Source of the DNA: Tabrizicola oligotrophica | GTDB lineage: Bacteria; Pseudomonadota; Alphaproteobacteria; Rhodobacterales; Rhodobacteraceae | Length of the DNA stretch: 64,000 nt | NCBI RefSeq assembly: GCF_011008935.1 | Contig: NZ_JAAIVJ010000008.1 | Span: 124,001 to 188,000 of the forward strand | Reading direction: 5' to 3' | In this document: one piece after another, positions 24,587-35,435 of the stretch | How positions within the stretch are numbered: the stretch's first letter is position 1 | Layout: every line of letters begins with the position of its first letter | Program-made: the position numbers and the translations under genes | The notes under the pieces: generated by a model | The model's database searches: none | Told to the model about the DNA's origin: nothing | The model's input: only the letters and a program-made list of their open reading frames with translations

Positions 24587-26505
24587 CCGGTGACCAGCTG
24601 GCGATAGATCTGCGGCAGGGCCTGGGTCAGCTTGTCGGGGTTCGGGATCAGCGCAAAACCGCCCTGCCCGAAGATGCGGGGAAACCAGCTCTTGCCGTCG
24701 CGGTCGACCGTGATGCCAAAGACCGCATGACCGGCGCGACGCGCCTCGCGCACCGCCATCATGCTGTCCTCAATGCCGTGGCGGCCTTCGTAATGGTCCA
24801 GATCGTTCGGCTTGCCGTCGGTAATCACCAGCAACAGCCGCCGCTTGCGCGCTTGCTTCGCCAGCCCCGCCGACATGTGACGAATGGCAGCCCCGAGCCG
24901 GGTGTAATGGCCGGGCTTCAAGGCGGCGATGCGGCTCTCAACCACCTCGCTCATCGGCTCATCAAAGCTTTTCGCCTCCTGCACGAAAACCCGGTTCCGT
25001 TTCAGCGAGGAAAAGGCGTGGATGGCGAAACTGTCGCCCACTGCATCCAGCCCCCAGGCCAAAGCGGCCAAAGCCTCGCGTTCGATGTCGATCACCGAGC
25101 GCCCGTCATGACCATGGCCGGGAATGGCGCTTTCGGTGGAGCGGGAGACGTCCAAGAGGATCGACACCGCCAGATCGCGGGCCTCTGGCCTTGTCTGGCG
25201 CCAGACCCGGTCGGTCCCTTCCCCGCAGGCATAAAAATCGACCCGCGCGCGCACGGCACGATCCGTGTCCAATTCATCGCCATCCGGGTGGCCAGGGGTC
25301 GAAACACGGCTGGGACGCAGAGCCTCGAACTGACGCCGGACGGCGCGGATACGTGCGCTTGCGCGCGGGTCGTCCCGAAACGGGGGCGTGGCCAGGCTGG
25401 CCTCAAGGCGCGAGGAAAGCACGCGCGCATGGGCTGGCAAATAGGTGGCGGTGCGCACGTCCCATTCAGGATAGGTGGATTGGCCGGAAAGCGCCTCGCG
25501 GTCCACGTCTTCGGGAGCAAGGTCGAGGTGCAGTTTCAGGCGGGTTGCGGGGGCCTTGGACAGTTGCCCAAGGCCGATTTCGTCCTGATCGTCAGCGGCC
25601 TTCTTCGCGCTGTCGTCGTCATCATCCTCGACCCGGCGGTTGAGGTTGAGAAATTCGGCAAAGGACAGGATCGCCTCGAACTTGTGCAGGATGAAGCTGT
25701 CGCTGCGCTCGGCCTGATCGGATTTGCGGCGACGGGCGCGTTTGGTCTTGCCCTCTTGCTGGCCCTCTTCCGGCGTGCCTTCGGTGGCGCGGGTTTCGAC
25801 CAGCATGGGTTCGGAGCGCGCCAGCGCCCGCAGATCGGGCCAGAGCGGCACCGGGCGGAACGGGCGATAGCCGCGCGGGGCGCGCGCGGGCAAGGGCGGC
25901 AGGGGAATATCTTCGCCCAGGGCGGCGCGGATGCGGGCCTCGATGGCGGCCTCGGCCGGGGGCAGTTTGGGGGTGCGGCGGAACAGGAGCGTGGCGGCGG
26001 CAAGATCGGCGTGCAGTTTGCGGTAGCCGGGGGCGTTTTCCAGCGCCGCCTGCGTCATGGTCTTGGCGGTCTCGATGGCGGCCAGATCGGCGTGCAAGGG
26101 ATCATCGGTTTCCGGCGCAACTGCATTGCGCAAGGCCACGGCCGCCGTGGCCAGCCAGAGATAAAGTGCTGCATTGGCGCGGGCATCTGGAAAGGTGGCA
26201 AGGCTTTCGGGCAGGCGCAGGCTTGCACCGTCAAAGCTGGCGCGGGGGGCCTCGTCGGCCCAGCTGCCAAGACGGCGCAGGAACGACAGCCGGTGATGCG
26301 AGGTTTCCGGCGCCACCGGCTTGATCTCGACGGCCGGATCGCCGCCCAGACCGCGGAAAAGGACTGCCAGCCGTCCGCCCACTTGGGAAAGCAGGACACG
26401 GGCTCCGTCGTGGGCAGGCTCGCTGTCCAGACGGCTGGCAAAGGCGTGCCACAGTTTCCCGACGGATTCTTCGGGTTCCCATGGCTCGAACTCGATCCGT
26501 GACAT
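24583..26505 (-). CDS. norD: NorD, von Willebrand A-domain protein for NO reductase maturation
   Basis: 640-residue cytosolic protein. The C-terminal VWA domain has a MIDAS motif (LDVSRSTES) and the LLLVITDGKPNDLDHY strand. The N-terminal part is the NorD-specific region with an acidic internal stretch (RRVEDDDDDSAKK). NorD works with the AAA ATPase NorQ to insert the non-haem iron FeB into NorB (established for Paracoccus). The ATG is preferred; a GTG 12 bases upstream overlaps the norQ stop. It is coupled to norE. Confidence 0.93.
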   Translation of the reverse strand: MSRIEFEPWEPEESVGKLWHAFASRLDSEPAHDGARVLLSQVGGRLAVLFRGLGGDPAVEIKPVAPETSHHRLSFLRRLGSWADEAPRASFDGASLRLPESLATFPDARANAALYLWLATAAVALRNAVAPETDDPLHADLAAIETAKTMTQAALENAPGYRKLHADLAAATLLFRRTPKLPPAEAAIEARIRAALGEDIPLPPLPARAPRGYRPFRPVPLWPDLRALARSEPMLVETRATEGTPEEGQQEGKTKRARRRKSDQAERSDSFILHKFEAILSFAEFLNLNRRVEDDDDDSAKKAADDQDEIGLGQLSKAPATRLKLHLDLAPEDVDREALSGQSTYPEWDVRTATYLPAHARVLSSRLEASLATPPFRDDPRASARIRAVRRQFEALRPSRVSTPGHPDGDELDTDRAVRARVDFYACGEGTDRVWRQTRPEARDLAVSILLDVSRSTESAIPGHGHDGRSVIDIEREALAALAWGLDAVGDSFAIHAFSSLKRNRVFVQEAKSFDEPMSEVVESRIAALKPGHYTRLGAAIRHMSAGLAKQARKRRLLLVITDGKPNDLDHYEGRHGIEDSMMAVREARRAGHAVFGITVDRDGKSWFPRIFGQGGFALIPNPDKLTQALPQIYRQLVTG

Positions 26506-26513
26506 CGCCGGCC

Positions 26514-27326
26514 TCACCCGAAAACGGCGGTCACAAGATCGCGGAGCCCGGCCTTCACATCCGCGTCATCGCTGAGCGGTTCGATCATGGCCGTGCGGAT
26601 CGCGCGGTCGACGCCCATGCCCCCGGCAATCAGCGTGGCGGCATAGACGACAAGGCGGGTGGAGACACCTTCTTCCAGATCCTGCCCCTTCATGGCGCGC
26701 AGCTTGTTCGCCAGCCGCACAAGGGGCTTCACGCGTTCCTCGGCAAGGCCGCTTTCGCGGGCGACGACGGGGATTTCATGTTCGGGTCGGGGGAAGGTGA
26801 ATTCGACGCCGATGAAGCGCTGCCGGGTCGAGGGTTTCAGCGTCTTCAGGATGTTCTGGTAGCCGGGGTTGTAGCTGGCGACCAAGAGAAAATCGGGATG
26901 CGCCTCAAGCTCTTCGCCGGTGCGGTCGATCGGCAGGATGCGGCGGTCGTCGGTCAGGGGGTGCAGCACGACGGTCACGTCCTTGCGGGCCTCGACGACC
27001 TCATCAAGGTAGCAGATCGCCCCTTCGCGCACGGCGCGGGTCAGCGGGCCGTCGACCCAGACCGTCTCGCCACCTTTCAGCAGGTAGCGGCCGATCAGGT
27101 CGGCGGCGGACAGGTCGTCATGGCAGGCCACGGTATAAAGCGGGCGGCCCAGTTTCGCGGCCATATGGGCGACAAAGCGGGTCTTGCCGCAACCGGTCGG
27201 GCCTTTCAGCAGCACCGGCAGGCGGTGGGCGGCGGCGGCGGCAAAGACGTCGCACTCATCGCCCTGGGGGAGGTAGAAGGGGGCGGTTGCCGCCCCCCCT
27301 GTGATGTGAGAGCCATCCATGTGCAT
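26514..27326 (-). CDS. norQ: NorQ, MoxR-type AAA ATPase
   Basis: About 270 residues. Walker A is LLKGPTGCGKTRF and Walker B is GAICYLDEVVEA, with NPGYQ sensor 1 downstream; all are typical of MoxR/CbbQ/NirQ ATPases. It acts as a chaperone with NorD on the membrane-bound NorCB complex. The ATG lies within TGATG at the norB stop; a second ATG two codons later is equally possible. Confidence 0.94.
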   Translation of the reverse strand: MHMDGSHITGGAATAPFYLPQGDECDVFAAAAAHRLPVLLKGPTGCGKTRFVAHMAAKLGRPLYTVACHDDLSAADLIGRYLLKGGETVWVDGPLTRAVREGAICYLDEVVEARKDVTVVLHPLTDDRRILPIDRTGEELEAHPDFLLVASYNPGYQNILKTLKPSTRQRFIGVEFTFPRPEHEIPVVARESGLAEERVKPLVRLANKLRAMKGQDLEEGVSTRLVVYAATLIAGGMGVDRAIRTAMIEPLSDDADVKAGLRDLVTAVFG

Positions 27327-28723
27327 CACCGTGCGGCCACGTGGTCGGGATCATGCTCGATCCGGTCACGTTCCAGCGGGCCGGGCGTGACGATCTCGCG
27401 GCGCGGCACGGCGACCGAGTAGATGAACAGCACCGCGCCCAGAACCACCGCCACACCGGCGCCAAAGCGCATGGCGTAGAAGATCCAGAGCTGGTCCTGC
27501 ACGTCCATGAAGGCCTCGCCGTTCACCCGTTGCAGGTGGGTCTGCACCGTGCCGGCAAAGGTCAGCGTGAAGGTCATGAACACCACGCCCGCCGACATCA
27601 GCCAGAACGAGGCCATGTTCAGCACCTGATTGAACGGGTCACGTCCGCGCAGGGCCGGCATGGCATAGGTGATGATCGCCAGGTTAAGGCAGACATAGGC
27701 ACCGTAGAAGGCAAGGTGGCCGTGGGCGGCGGTGATCTGCGTGCCGTGGCTGTAGAAGTTCACCCCGTGCAGCGTGTGCAGGAAGCCCCAGACGCCTGCG
27801 CCGAAGAAGGCCAGCGTGGCACAGCCGAGCGACCACAGCAGGGCGGCCTTGTTCGGGTGGTCGCGGCGGCCTTTCCAGACCATGACGAAGGCAAAGGACA
27901 TCATAGCGAAGAAGGGGATCACTTCCAGCGAGGAGAAGATCGAGCCGATCCACTGCCAATAGCCCGGCGTGCCGATCCAGTAGTAATGGTGGCCGGTGCC
28001 GAGGATGCCGGAGAACAGCGCCAGCGCGGCGATGACGTAAAGCCATTTCTCCACCACCTCGCGGTCAACGCCCGTCAGCTTCAGCATCAGGAAGGCAAGG
28101 ATCGAGGCCATGACCAGCTCCCACGTGCCTTCGACCCACAGGTGGACCACATACCACCAGTACATCTTGTCAAGCGCGAGGTTCGCCGGGTTGTAGAAGG
28201 CAAAGAGGAACAGCAGCGCCAGGGCCCAGAGGCCGAGAAGCAGGATGTTGGTGATCGCGGTCTTCTTGCCGGCCAGCACCGTCATGGTGATGTTGTAAAG
28301 GAAGATCAGCGCGGCGACGACGATGCCGACCTTGACCCATTTCGGCTGTTCCAGAAACTCGCGCCCCTCGTTGCCAAGGGCGAAGTTGCCGTCAAAGAGG
28401 TTGAAAAGATAGGTCACAACCACCCCGGCGGTGCCAAGGACGAAAATCAGCAGTTGCAGGTAAGCCAGCATCGGCGAGTGGATCTCGCGCTCGGATTCCT
28501 CCGGCACGAGGTAATAGGCGGCGCCGAAGAAGCCGAGCAAGAGCCAGACCACAAGGCTGTTGGAATGCAGCATCCGCCCGATGTTGAAGGGCAGGATTTC
28601 CGACAGGAAGTTCGGGCTGACATAGATCCAGCCCAGGATCAGACCCATGATCACCTGCACGGCGAACAGCGCCATGGCGACGGCGAAATAGGCCAGCGCG
28701 ATTTTCTGCGTTTGGTATTTCAT
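27326..28723 (-). CDS. norB: Nitric oxide reductase catalytic subunit NorB
   Basis: 465-residue haem-copper oxidase superfamily protein with 12 membrane helices and a binuclear haem b3-FeB site reducing 2 NO to N2O. Conserved blocks include GRMLHSNSLVVWLL (haem ligand), YYLVPEESEREI, YWWYVVHLWVEGTWELV (FeB His and Glu), GTGHHYYWIG (FeB ligands) and ITAAHGHLAFYGAYV (haem ligands). It lies 12 bases after norC. Electrons arrive through NorC. Confidence 0.96.
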   Translation of the reverse strand: MKYQTQKIALAYFAVAMALFAVQVIMGLILGWIYVSPNFLSEILPFNIGRMLHSNSLVVWLLLGFFGAAYYLVPEESEREIHSPMLAYLQLLIFVLGTAGVVVTYLFNLFDGNFALGNEGREFLEQPKWVKVGIVVAALIFLYNITMTVLAGKKTAITNILLLGLWALALLFLFAFYNPANLALDKMYWWYVVHLWVEGTWELVMASILAFLMLKLTGVDREVVEKWLYVIAALALFSGILGTGHHYYWIGTPGYWQWIGSIFSSLEVIPFFAMMSFAFVMVWKGRRDHPNKAALLWSLGCATLAFFGAGVWGFLHTLHGVNFYSHGTQITAAHGHLAFYGAYVCLNLAIITYAMPALRGRDPFNQVLNMASFWLMSAGVVFMTFTLTFAGTVQTHLQRVNGEAFMDVQDQLWIFYAMRFGAGVAVVLGAVLFIYSVAVPRREIVTPGPLERDRIEHDPDHVAAR

Positions 28724-28735
28724 GATGGTTGCTCC

Positions 28736-29191
28736 TTAGCCCGCATCGTTCGGCGGCCAGTCCTGCGCGCGGATCGTGTCGGTCCACAGCAGGAAGTCGG
28801 CGAGGTTGCGGTATTCGTCATCGGTCAGGCCGAAGTTCGGCATCTGGCGGCGGCCCTCGATGCCGGTGGGCATGGCGTCCATCCAGCCTTTCAGCGCCAT
28901 GAAAGCGCCTTCATGGTCGTCCTCGGCCACGCCCCAGCGGGTCATGACATTGCCCAGTTCGGGCGCGAAATAGGCGCCCTCACCCAGAATGGTATGGCAG
29001 TTGATGCAGGAATGCTTTTCCCACAGGTGTTTGCCCGCCGCGACGCTTTCGGTGAGCGTGGCGGTATTGGTCGAGGTGGTCTTGATGTAGTAGTGCGAGT
29101 GGGCCGTGAGGCCCACGAAGATGAGGATGAAGAACAGGGACCCGCCGTAGAAAATATTGCGGGCCATGCTCTTGGTCATGACTTCGCGCAT
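28736..29191 (-). CDS. norC: Nitric oxide reductase cytochrome c subunit NorC
   Basis: 151-residue membrane-anchored cytochrome c. One N-terminal helix (IFYGGSLFFILIFVGLTA) is followed by the periplasmic haem domain with C62-IN-C65-H66 and a Met ligand likely in RRQMPNFGL. It accepts electrons from cytochrome c2 or a cupredoxin and passes them to NorB. It is first in norCBQDEF, with an NNR-type box 72 bases upstream of its start. Confidence 0.96.
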   Translation of the reverse strand: MREVMTKSMARNIFYGGSLFFILIFVGLTAHSHYYIKTTSTNTATLTESVAAGKHLWEKHSCINCHTILGEGAYFAPELGNVMTRWGVAEDDHEGAFMALKGWMDAMPTGIEGRRQMPNFGLTDDEYRNLADFLLWTDTIRAQDWPPNDAG

Positions 29192-29256
29192 GGCGATCGG
29201 TCCTTCCCAAAGCGGTTACGGTCACCAAGCTGTGAAGCGGCGGGGCCGGCGGGGCC

Positions 29257-29270
29257 TTAACAAAAGTCAA
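29257..29270. promoter_or_regulatory. NNR/FNR-type box upstream of norC
   Basis: On the minus strand TTGAC-TTTT-GTTAA, one change from the perfect TTGAC-N4-GTCAA palindrome. It is centred about 72 bases before the norC start and lies after the end of nirX, so it should drive the nor operon under an NnrR/Dnr-type activator. Confidence 0.75.
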
Positions 29271-29305
29271 CCGAGGGCCGGAGATTTCGCACGCGGGGCC
29301 TCCTG

Positions 29306-30175
29306 TCAGGCCAGCGCGACAAGGCTCGCTTGCGGAAAGGCCGCAAGTGCGGCGTCAATGGCCGGGCGGTCCAGGAGGGTAAAGGCGGTGGAGAGCGCAT
29401 CGGCCAAGGCGGCGCTGGGGGCACTCACCGAGACGGTAGACCAGAGCGGCGGCTGGCCCTGCGGCCCAAGGATATGCGGCACTCCCGCGCCGATCAGCGT
29501 GCCGCGCGGCGCGGAGGTGGCCAGCGCCCGGTCGCTGAGCGGCAGGTCGGCCAGCGCCCGGCCCTCGGGCGTCAGGACGCGCGCCTGCCAGGGCAGGCCG
29601 TCGGCGCGGCGGCCCAGCGCCTGCACCTCGCCCATGTCGATCAGCGCGTGGTCAAAGCCCTCGGCCCGCAGAACCGCGGCGATGCGGTCGGCGGCCCAGC
29701 CCTGGGCGATGCCGTTCAGCGTCAGCGCCTGACCGGGGGCAAGGCGCACCTCCTGCGCGTCAAGGATCACGGACTGCCAGCCGACCAGCGCGCGGGCGGC
29801 GGCAAGGTCGCCCCCGGTCGCGGTCGCCAGAAACAGCGGCTGCACAGTGGGATCAAATGCCCCGCCAGTGGCGTGGTGGACCTGACCGGCAAGGGCGAGG
29901 AGCGCCAGAAAACCGGTGTCGGGATGGGACAGGTGGCCATCGCGGTTCAGCCGGGTCAGTGCCGAATCGCGGTGCAGCGAGGCGGTGGCCTCGATCCGGG
30001 CGATCTCCTGCTCCACCTTGCGGAAGGCGCGGGCAGTCTGGCGCGGCGCCCCCCCCACCAGCCGCAGCGACAGCGCCGCGCCAAATCCGATGCCGCGCCA
30101 GTCGGCGGCCTGACCCCGGCCCGGAACAAGCGCGGCGACGGCGGTGAGGCTGAGAAAACGGCGGCGCGACATCAT
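29306..30175 (-). CDS. nirX: NirX, ApbE-family FAD:protein FMN transferase
   Basis: 289 residues. The twin-arginine-type signal (SRRRFLSLTAVAALVPG) marks a periplasmic protein. The ApbE fold is seen in HRDSALTRLNRDG, GGAFDPTVQPLF, LTLNGIAQGWAADRI and ALIDMGEVQALGR. ApbE proteins attach FMN to a Thr of FMN-binding domains; NirX/NosX are the specialised partners of NirI/NosR (established). The target here is most likely NirI two genes upstream. The ATG overlaps the nnrS stop (ATGA). Confidence 0.88.
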   Translation of the reverse strand: MMSRRRFLSLTAVAALVPGRGQAADWRGIGFGAALSLRLVGGAPRQTARAFRKVEQEIARIEATASLHRDSALTRLNRDGHLSHPDTGFLALLALAGQVHHATGGAFDPTVQPLFLATATGGDLAAARALVGWQSVILDAQEVRLAPGQALTLNGIAQGWAADRIAAVLRAEGFDHALIDMGEVQALGRRADGLPWQARVLTPEGRALADLPLSDRALATSAPRGTLIGAGVPHILGPQGQPPLWSTVSVSAPSAALADALSTAFTLLDRPAIDAALAAFPQASLVALA

Positions 30176-31392
30176 GGCGGGGGATCTCCGACGGGTTTGC
30201 GCGGCGGGCGCGGCAAAAGGAACGCGGGCCAGAGGCTGCCAAGCGCCAGCACGAAGGCCAGCATCCACAGCACGGCGGCCAGCAGGCTGGCGACGGCATG
30301 GCTCGCGGGCCAGCTGGAGGCGACGACCCGCGCCAGCGCGGCCAGCGGCATCAGCGCGTAGGCGGCGGCCAGCATCGGCGGCGCGTGCAGCGGCCGGCCC
30401 GAATGGCCAAGGCTGGCGCGCGACAGCATCGACAGCGTCATGCCGCCCACCGCACCGATGCCGAGAAGGTGCAGCGCCGCGATCTCGGACCCGATCTGCA
30501 GGTTTGCCAGACCAAAGGCCAGAAGGCCAAGGCCGGTCAGGGCGTAGGACAGATGCAGCGTCCACAGGATCGGGCGCGGCAGGGTCCAGCGCCCCTGCCA
30601 CAGCGCCACCCGGGCCAGCGCCGCCCCGCCGGCGACAAGTGCGATGAGGGCGATCAACGGCTCCGGCAGGCCAAGCAAAAGGGCGGGCGGCAGCAGCAGC
30701 GCCGGGGTGATGGTGGCGACAGCCAGCGGCGCAGGGTTGCGCGGCAGGCCGGTCTCGCGGCCGGTGGCAACCATGGCGTTGCGGGTGAAACCGGGCGTGA
30801 CGCGACCGCCAAGGATGGCGATCAGCGCCACCAGCGTCAGCAGCCCTGCCCGCAGGCCGGGACCGACGCCGTCGCGCAAGACCCCCAGCCATTCCAGATG
30901 GCAGGCCAGATTGGCCAGCCAGAGAAGTGCCAGCGCCAGCAGGAAGATCAGCTGTTGCGCCTTGGGCTTGGCCAGCAGCTGCGCGGCGATCTGCAGGCCA
31001 AGGACCGGCAGGAAGGCAAGATCGGCCAAGGCCACGATCCCGGCGGGCAGATCGGCCGAGAACCACAGCGCCAGCCGCCCGGTCAGCCACAGCGCAAAGA
31101 CCGCCGCAAGAAAGCGATGCGCCGCCCCCTTGCCGCCGGTCCAGTTCGGCACGGCGGTCAGGAAGAACCCGGCCAGCGCCGCCGCGCCATAGCCGAAGAT
31201 CATCTCGTGCGCATGCCACAGATGCGGGGCCATGGCCGGGCGCAACCCGGCCGGCGAGCCGAACTCCTGCCGGGCAAGCCAGACCGCCCAGACCGCGACC
31301 GACCACAGCGCAAAGACGCAGGCGGCCAGAAAGAAGATGCGGAAGCCCTGCGAAAACAGCCGCTTGACCAAGGTATCCTTGCGGGCGGTCAT
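30172..31392 (-). CDS. nnrS: NnrS family haem-copper membrane protein
   Basis: 406-residue, about 12-helix membrane protein. Family markers are QGFRIFFLAACVFAL at the start, APHLWHAHEMIFGYGAAALAGFFLTAVPNWTG and HLLGIGAVGGMTLSMLSRASLGHSGR. NnrS binds haem and copper and helps cells resist nitrosative stress; it is typically under NnrR control. Here it sits between nirI and nirX, with ATGA overlaps at both ends, forming a coupled three-gene unit. Confidence 0.92.
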   Translation of the reverse strand: MTARKDTLVKRLFSQGFRIFFLAACVFALWSVAVWAVWLARQEFGSPAGLRPAMAPHLWHAHEMIFGYGAAALAGFFLTAVPNWTGGKGAAHRFLAAVFALWLTGRLALWFSADLPAGIVALADLAFLPVLGLQIAAQLLAKPKAQQLIFLLALALLWLANLACHLEWLGVLRDGVGPGLRAGLLTLVALIAILGGRVTPGFTRNAMVATGRETGLPRNPAPLAVATITPALLLPPALLLGLPEPLIALIALVAGGAALARVALWQGRWTLPRPILWTLHLSYALTGLGLLAFGLANLQIGSEIAALHLLGIGAVGGMTLSMLSRASLGHSGRPLHAPPMLAAAYALMPLAALARVVASSWPASHAVASLLAAVLWMLAFVLALGSLWPAFLLPRPPRKPVGDPPP

Positions 31393-33425
31393 GCCGCACC
31401 CTCCGATCGCGCCCGGCGCTTCAGAACCGGGCATTGAGTTGCATCATTCATGATGACCTGACAGCGCAGGCACAGCACGCATTCGTTGGCATTGATCCGG
31501 CCGATGGCGTCAATCGCGCCGACAGTGCATTTCGTCTCGCACATCCGGCATTCGCGGCCACATTGCGGACGGCGCTTCAGCCAGTCGAACACCTTCAGCT
31601 TGGCCGGCAGCGCCAGCCCGGCGCCAAGCGGGCAAAGGTAGCGGCAATAGAACCGCTCGATGAACATTCCCGCGCCCAGCAGCACGGCAACAAACAGCAG
31701 GAACGGCCATGCCCGGACAAAGCGCAGCGAAATCGCGGTCTTGAACGGCTCGACCTCGGCCAGAAGGATGGCATCGTGCATCGAATAGAACGACAGCGCG
31801 AGGATGGCCATGAACAGGCTGTACTTGATGACCCAGAGCCGCTCGTGCAGCGCCTGCGGCACTGCGATCTGCCGGATGCCAAGGGCAACCGCGGCGGCAT
31901 TGGTCAGCTCCTGCAGCGCGCCGAACGGGCAAAGCCAGCCGCAATAGACCCCCCTGCCCCAGAACAGCATGCCAAGCGCGGTAAAGCTCCACAGGATGAA
32001 GATCACCGGCTCGATCAGGAAGGTTTCCCAGCGGAAGCCCGTCAGCAGGGAATGGACAAAGGCCATCACCTGCACCACCGACAGCTGCCCGTTCAGCCCC
32101 ATGCCGAGGATGAGGAAGGTCGAGGCCAGGAACATCAGCCGCCCGGTCCGCCACAGGCGCGGGCGACGGGTGATCCATTCCTGCGCGAACAGGATCAGCG
32201 TCAGGACCGTGAGCAGCAGGGCGACAAGCGCGATCTGCGGTGTCTTGGCAGTCCAGATGCCCCGCCAGAGCGGTTCGTCGGCCGCTTGCGGCACAAGAAA
32301 CCCGGCCGGCACCGCAATCGGCAGCACGGTGACGAAGGACACCTCGCCCGAAGCGGCGGCGGCGCGCGCGGACCGGATTTCCAGCGCGAAGGGCCTGGCG
32401 GCGTCGATTTCCGGCGGCAGGGCGAACAGGCTGATCTCTTTCATCTCGGGGGCGTCGGGAAGCGACAGCTTCTTGACCAGCTGGTAGCGCTCGGCCGTCG
32501 GTTGCCAGCGGTTTTCGCCCTGCACCACGGTCAGCCGGTCGAAGATGCCGCTGGATTGCCAGTCGGTGCCGCGATGCGACCCCACCCCGCGCGTCATGAC
32601 GATCAGCACCGCCCCGCCCGGCGGCAGAGTGCCGACCGCCTTGGTAAAGCCCTGCTGGCCCAGCAGGTTTTGCCCTACGGTCGGCGGGTCGATCACCCCG
32701 GCCCAGGCCTGCAGGAAGTCGCCGGCCCCGGGGGTCAGCGGCACCTTGGCCCCGGCCAGCGCCTTGGCCGCTTCGTCCATGCTGACGCGGGTTTCCGCCA
32801 GCGCGCCCATCGCCAGCAGCCCCGCCCAGTCGGCAGGGGCATAGGCGATGCGGTCGATGCCGCCACCGCCCGCCATCAGCCCGCGCGCAATCGCCAGCGT
32901 GCGGGCCGAGCGCAGGATGCCGTCGCGGATCACGCCGGTTGACACCGTGGCCCGGCTGATGACATCGGGCAGGCCCCTGGCCTGATCGGCCGGATCGCGG
33001 GTCAGCTCATGGCCGGCAAAGCCCGAGACATAGGCGGCGATGTCGGCATCCGAGATGCCAAGGGTCAGCACCGGCTCGTTGTGCTGAACCAGCAGCGCGC
33101 CCGCGATGCGGGCCTCGGGCGTCACCGCCACCAGAACATCCAGCGGCCGACCGGAATAGCCCACCGACCCCGCCAGTTCCCAGGTCGAGCCGACATGGCC
33201 GAGCAGCACCGCGCCCTGCCGCACGCTCCAGCCCGGCACGCCGCCTGCGTCCCGGGTGATCTGCACCGGCGGGACCGTGGCGAACAGCGCCGCCGCCTCG
33301 TCTGCGGTTGGCGGGCGGGGTTCAGGGGCGGCAAGGCCCAAAGGACCGCCCCCGGCCCAGACCGGCAGGCCAGGGCAAACGCAAAGGCCAAGGCAAAGGG
33401 ACAGAAGGGCAAGCAGTCGACGCAT
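31389..33425 (-). CDS. nirI: NirI, NosR-like flavin and iron-sulfur membrane protein
   Basis: 678 residues. After a signal peptide comes a periplasmic FMN-binding domain with the flavinylation-type motif SRATVST at residues ~157-163. Several membrane helices follow, with two CxxxCP motifs (CGWLCPFGAL and CRYLCPLGAGL). The cytosolic end carries two 4Fe-4S clusters (CRMCETKC and CVLCLRCQ). By homology with NosR it moves electrons across the membrane and is needed for nirS expression in Paracoccus. ATG chosen for GGAG upstream. It diverges from nirS across a shared NNR box. Confidence 0.9.
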   Translation of the reverse strand: MRRLLALLSLCLGLCVCPGLPVWAGGGPLGLAAPEPRPPTADEAAALFATVPPVQITRDAGGVPGWSVRQGAVLLGHVGSTWELAGSVGYSGRPLDVLVAVTPEARIAGALLVQHNEPVLTLGISDADIAAYVSGFAGHELTRDPADQARGLPDVISRATVSTGVIRDGILRSARTLAIARGLMAGGGGIDRIAYAPADWAGLLAMGALAETRVSMDEAAKALAGAKVPLTPGAGDFLQAWAGVIDPPTVGQNLLGQQGFTKAVGTLPPGGAVLIVMTRGVGSHRGTDWQSSGIFDRLTVVQGENRWQPTAERYQLVKKLSLPDAPEMKEISLFALPPEIDAARPFALEIRSARAAAASGEVSFVTVLPIAVPAGFLVPQAADEPLWRGIWTAKTPQIALVALLLTVLTLILFAQEWITRRPRLWRTGRLMFLASTFLILGMGLNGQLSVVQVMAFVHSLLTGFRWETFLIEPVIFILWSFTALGMLFWGRGVYCGWLCPFGALQELTNAAAVALGIRQIAVPQALHERLWVIKYSLFMAILALSFYSMHDAILLAEVEPFKTAISLRFVRAWPFLLFVAVLLGAGMFIERFYCRYLCPLGAGLALPAKLKVFDWLKRRPQCGRECRMCETKCTVGAIDAIGRINANECVLCLRCQVIMNDATQCPVLKRRARSEGAA

Positions 33426-33475
33426 GGCGGGCTCCGGGACTGCACCAACCATGGGCGCAGAGCTTTTTGCCAGCC

Positions 33476-35315
<1,840 letters not shown>

Positions 35316-35330
35316 GCCCTTGCAACGATT

Positions 35331-35356
35331 GGGACCGGCCTTTGGGGGCCGGTCCC
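35331..35356 (+). terminator. Strong hairpin between nirS and nirE
   Basis: Perfect 10-bp stem GGGACCGGCC/GGCCGGTCCC with loop TTTGGG, 15 bases after the nirS stop. No T-tract follows, so partial read-through or protection of the nirS mRNA 3' end is more likely than full termination. Confidence 0.65.
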
Positions 35357-35435
35357 GGTGGGCGGAGGGGCGTGTGGCGCGCCTCTCCGCCCTCTCCCTC
35401 CTGAATTTCACCACATGCCAGCCGGGGTGCGAGCG

